Source: Promethearchaeota archaeon CR_4
Lineage (GTDB): Archaea > Asgardarchaeota > Lokiarchaeia > Sigyniarchaeales > CR-4
DNA length: 7,234 nucleotides
Direction: 5' to 3'
NCBI GenBank assembly: GCA_001940655.1
Contig: MBAA01000090.1
Span: 26,139-33,372 of the forward strand
In this document: positions 5,525 to 7,234 of the stretch, piece by piece
Layout: every line of letters starts with the position of its first letter
How positions within the stretch are numbered: the stretch's first letter is position 1
Position numbers and translations under genes: made by a program
The notes under the pieces: generated by a model
The model's input: only the letters and a program-made list of their open reading frames with translations
Databases searched by the model: none
What the model was told of the DNA's origin: nothing

Positions 5525-7234
5525 ATGGGACAAAATGAGCCTTTCGGGGAACAGATGATCCAACAATCAGACCGGAGATTGATAAAGAATTACTTCCTCT
5601 TCATGATCCCCAGTTGGCATAAGGCTATAAATGCCCGCTTGGGCAGATATATCAACCAGAACGTTGTGAAGATTCATTCTGACCCCGTGATCTTTTTCTG
5701 CACGAAGGAAGCGGCGATCGAATCACAGAACGGCACCGCTTATTATATGTTCGGAGTAGGGTATTATTATTTGAATTTCGAACTTGCAGACGGAAAATAT
5801 ATCACGGATAATCGCCCGCTAACAGGCCTAATTTTAACAGATTTTGTATACGACAAGATTGCTATATCGAGTCCTATTGCCCTAGCGGATGAACCAGATG
5901 TGAATATATGTGAACATTTCATCAAGGTTCCAATTGACTTATCGAACAAGTCTGAGCAAAAGTTGACTTTCATTCACGGTATGTTAACAAGATATCTCTT
6001 CACAGATTATAAGGAACCCATACTCGACATGATGAATAAGATCTGTGATGTGAGCACCTACCAACTGAATCAGTGGGGTCATCTATTTCTCAGTACCTTG
6101 TGGGATCATTACAACCAAATTCTCGTGTCCAATAAGATTAAGGCGGGACCATTTCGCACTTACGTAAATCCTACAGCGGGTTTAAGCGCGGTTATTCCGG
6201 GAGTCGAGAACCTCCTAACTCAAAACTTCTCACATACTAATATTCTTCAAATCGAGGAGAGCATCCACGTTTTAAAGAATGCCCTAATGACGGTTAGGTA
6301 TGATCCGGTTGATCTGTATACGATATTGGATAACTTGGCAACGATCCTCCGTAACAATGGAGTCCTCCCTACCACTCCCATCGAAGCTCCTCCAGTGAGT
6401 TCGAGTAAAAAACGTTCGATATTAGTCTCTGCAGCAAACAGGTTGGCTTCTCTTGCGGATTGGAATCCGCAATTCCAAGATATCCAAGAAGAAGAGGTAC
6501 CAGGGCAAGAACTAATTATCGAAAGCGCCATGCCGCCAAAACCGGAATTCAAGGAATTGGTTCACGATTTTCATAAGCGGATGGAATCTGCGGTGGATAT
6601 TGACCCTTCGCAAGCAACCGCGGTCAAAATTGAAGCAGATGGAAGGGAAAACTTCCAAATCCGGAAACTTCAGAGGGTGGCAACCGAGAAGAAAACATTG
6701 CCAGAACCTCCTCAAGGAAATGTTAGGGAGATTTTATTATACCTCAAGTCTGTGATTGCCGAAAATTTCGAAATACCCTCGGTGGGCAGAGCGTTCGAAT
6801 TAGCTCGTGAAAATCTCCGGAAAATAAGTCTCCATTCCAAATTTATAAGGCCGATGAGTCACTGGGCAAACCAATTCATCTTGAAGCAAGCAGGAGTGAG
6901 TTTAAGTCCGAAGGAGAAAGAGATGGTTACAATTGATATCGATGAATGGATTACGGAACTCGAGGAAGAGAAACGGAGAGAGCGGGAGCGAATCGAAAAA
7001 GAACGGAAAGAGAAGGAACGATTAGAACGGGAACGGGTAGAGAGGGAGCGCAAGGAACAAGAGCGTTTATCGCGCCAAGAAGCAGAGCGCCTAGAAAGGG
7101 AGCGGGGATATAAGGAATTAATGGAGCGAAAACGCCTCGCCAGTATCGAACAAGCCCGACTCGAGATAGTGAGATTAGAGAAAGAACGTCTCGCCCGTGA
7201 ACGTGAAGAGCAAATAAAGCTCGAACGTCAAAAG
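5525..7234 (+). CDS. Unrecognised large protein with a C-terminal charged single-helix region, 3' end missing
   Basis: The frame is open for 570 codons to the last base of the window, so the gene continues beyond it. I do not recognise the family. Residues 1-260 look globular, with alternating strands (for example around V-I-F-F-C and Y-Y-M-F-G-V-G-Y-Y-Y) and helices. A Pro/Ser-rich linker lies at about 280-297, and a helical region at about 399-476. From residue 478 to the window end, 63 of 93 residues are Glu, Lys or Arg in E-R/E-K repeats, typical of a single alpha-helix or coiled coil. No signal peptide or membrane segment is seen. It is divergent from ygiQ. The ATG at 5525 is preferred because G or C at third positions rises from 12 of 51 codons before it to 30 of 51 after it. 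An in-frame ATG at 5372 would add 51 residues and cannot be excluded; no Shine-Dalgarno site supports either start. Confidence 0.85.
   Translation, partial: MGQNEPFGEQMIQQSDRRLIKNYFLFMIPSWHKAINARLGRYINQNVVKIHSDPVIFFCTKEAAIESQNGTAYYMFGVGYYYLNFELADGKYITDNRPLTGLILTDFVYDKIAISSPIALADEPDVNICEHFIKVPIDLSNKSEQKLTFIHGMLTRYLFTDYKEPILDMMNKICDVSTYQLNQWGHLFLSTLWDHYNQILVSNKIKAGPFRTYVNPTAGLSAVIPGVENLLTQNFSHTNILQIEESIHVLKNALMTVRYDPVDLYTILDNLATILRNNGVLPTTPIEAPPVSSSKKRSILVSAANRLASLADWNPQFQDIQEEEVPGQELIIESAMPPKPEFKELVHDFHKRMESAVDIDPSQATAVKIEADGRENFQIRKLQRVATEKKTLPEPPQGNVREILLYLKSVIAENFEIPSVGRAFELARENLRKISLHSKFIRPMSHWANQFILKQAGVSLSPKEKEMVTIDIDEWITELEEEKRRERERIEKERKEKERLERERVERERKEQERLSRQEAERLERERGYKELMERKRLASIEQARLEIVRLEKERLAREREEQIKLERQK

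Overview
The window most resembles a piece of an archaeal genome, and an Asgard-type archaeon is my best guess. Three things support this: a 499-residue protein that opens with a longin/roadblock-like domain, start codons without clear Shine-Dalgarno sites, and moderate-GC genes beside a long AT-rich spacer. No rRNA, tRNA or universal marker gene is present to fix the taxonomy, so this placement is an inference.

Layout. (1) Bases 1-638 (+) hold the 3' part of a gene whose start lies outside the window. The frame is open to base 1, and the part upstream of the first ATG aligns without gaps to a later part of the same protein. It is therefore a tandem-domain protein, probably of the YbjN / type III secretion chaperone-like (TY-Chap) class. 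(2) Bases 639-2132 are about 1.5 kb of mostly AT-rich DNA without a normal-sized gene. Inside it are a GC-rich island (about 1139-1310) with a long-range helix, a local hairpin and a G-quadruplex motif, which is a candidate structured RNA; several inverted repeats; and a 27-codon minus-strand reading frame that spells a complete CxxC-x10-CxxC zinc ribbon. (3) Bases 2133-5346 (-) carry two genes in the same direction, 82 bp apart: a YgiQ-family radical SAM protein, then the longin-like protein. (4) Bases 5525-7234 (+) are the 5' part of a divergent gene that runs off the window. Its product is unrecognised and ends here in a 93-residue, highly charged E/K/R helix.

How the genes fit together. 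The sequence does not show a recognisable pathway. YgiQ proteins are widespread and poorly understood. Their pairing here with a longin-like protein, and their divergence from a large structural-looking protein, may be chance. The points most worth a second look are the longin-like protein with its folliculin/DENN-reminiscent C-terminal half, the candidate structured RNA, and the lone zinc-ribbon microprotein whose GTG start sits in a 9-bp hairpin.
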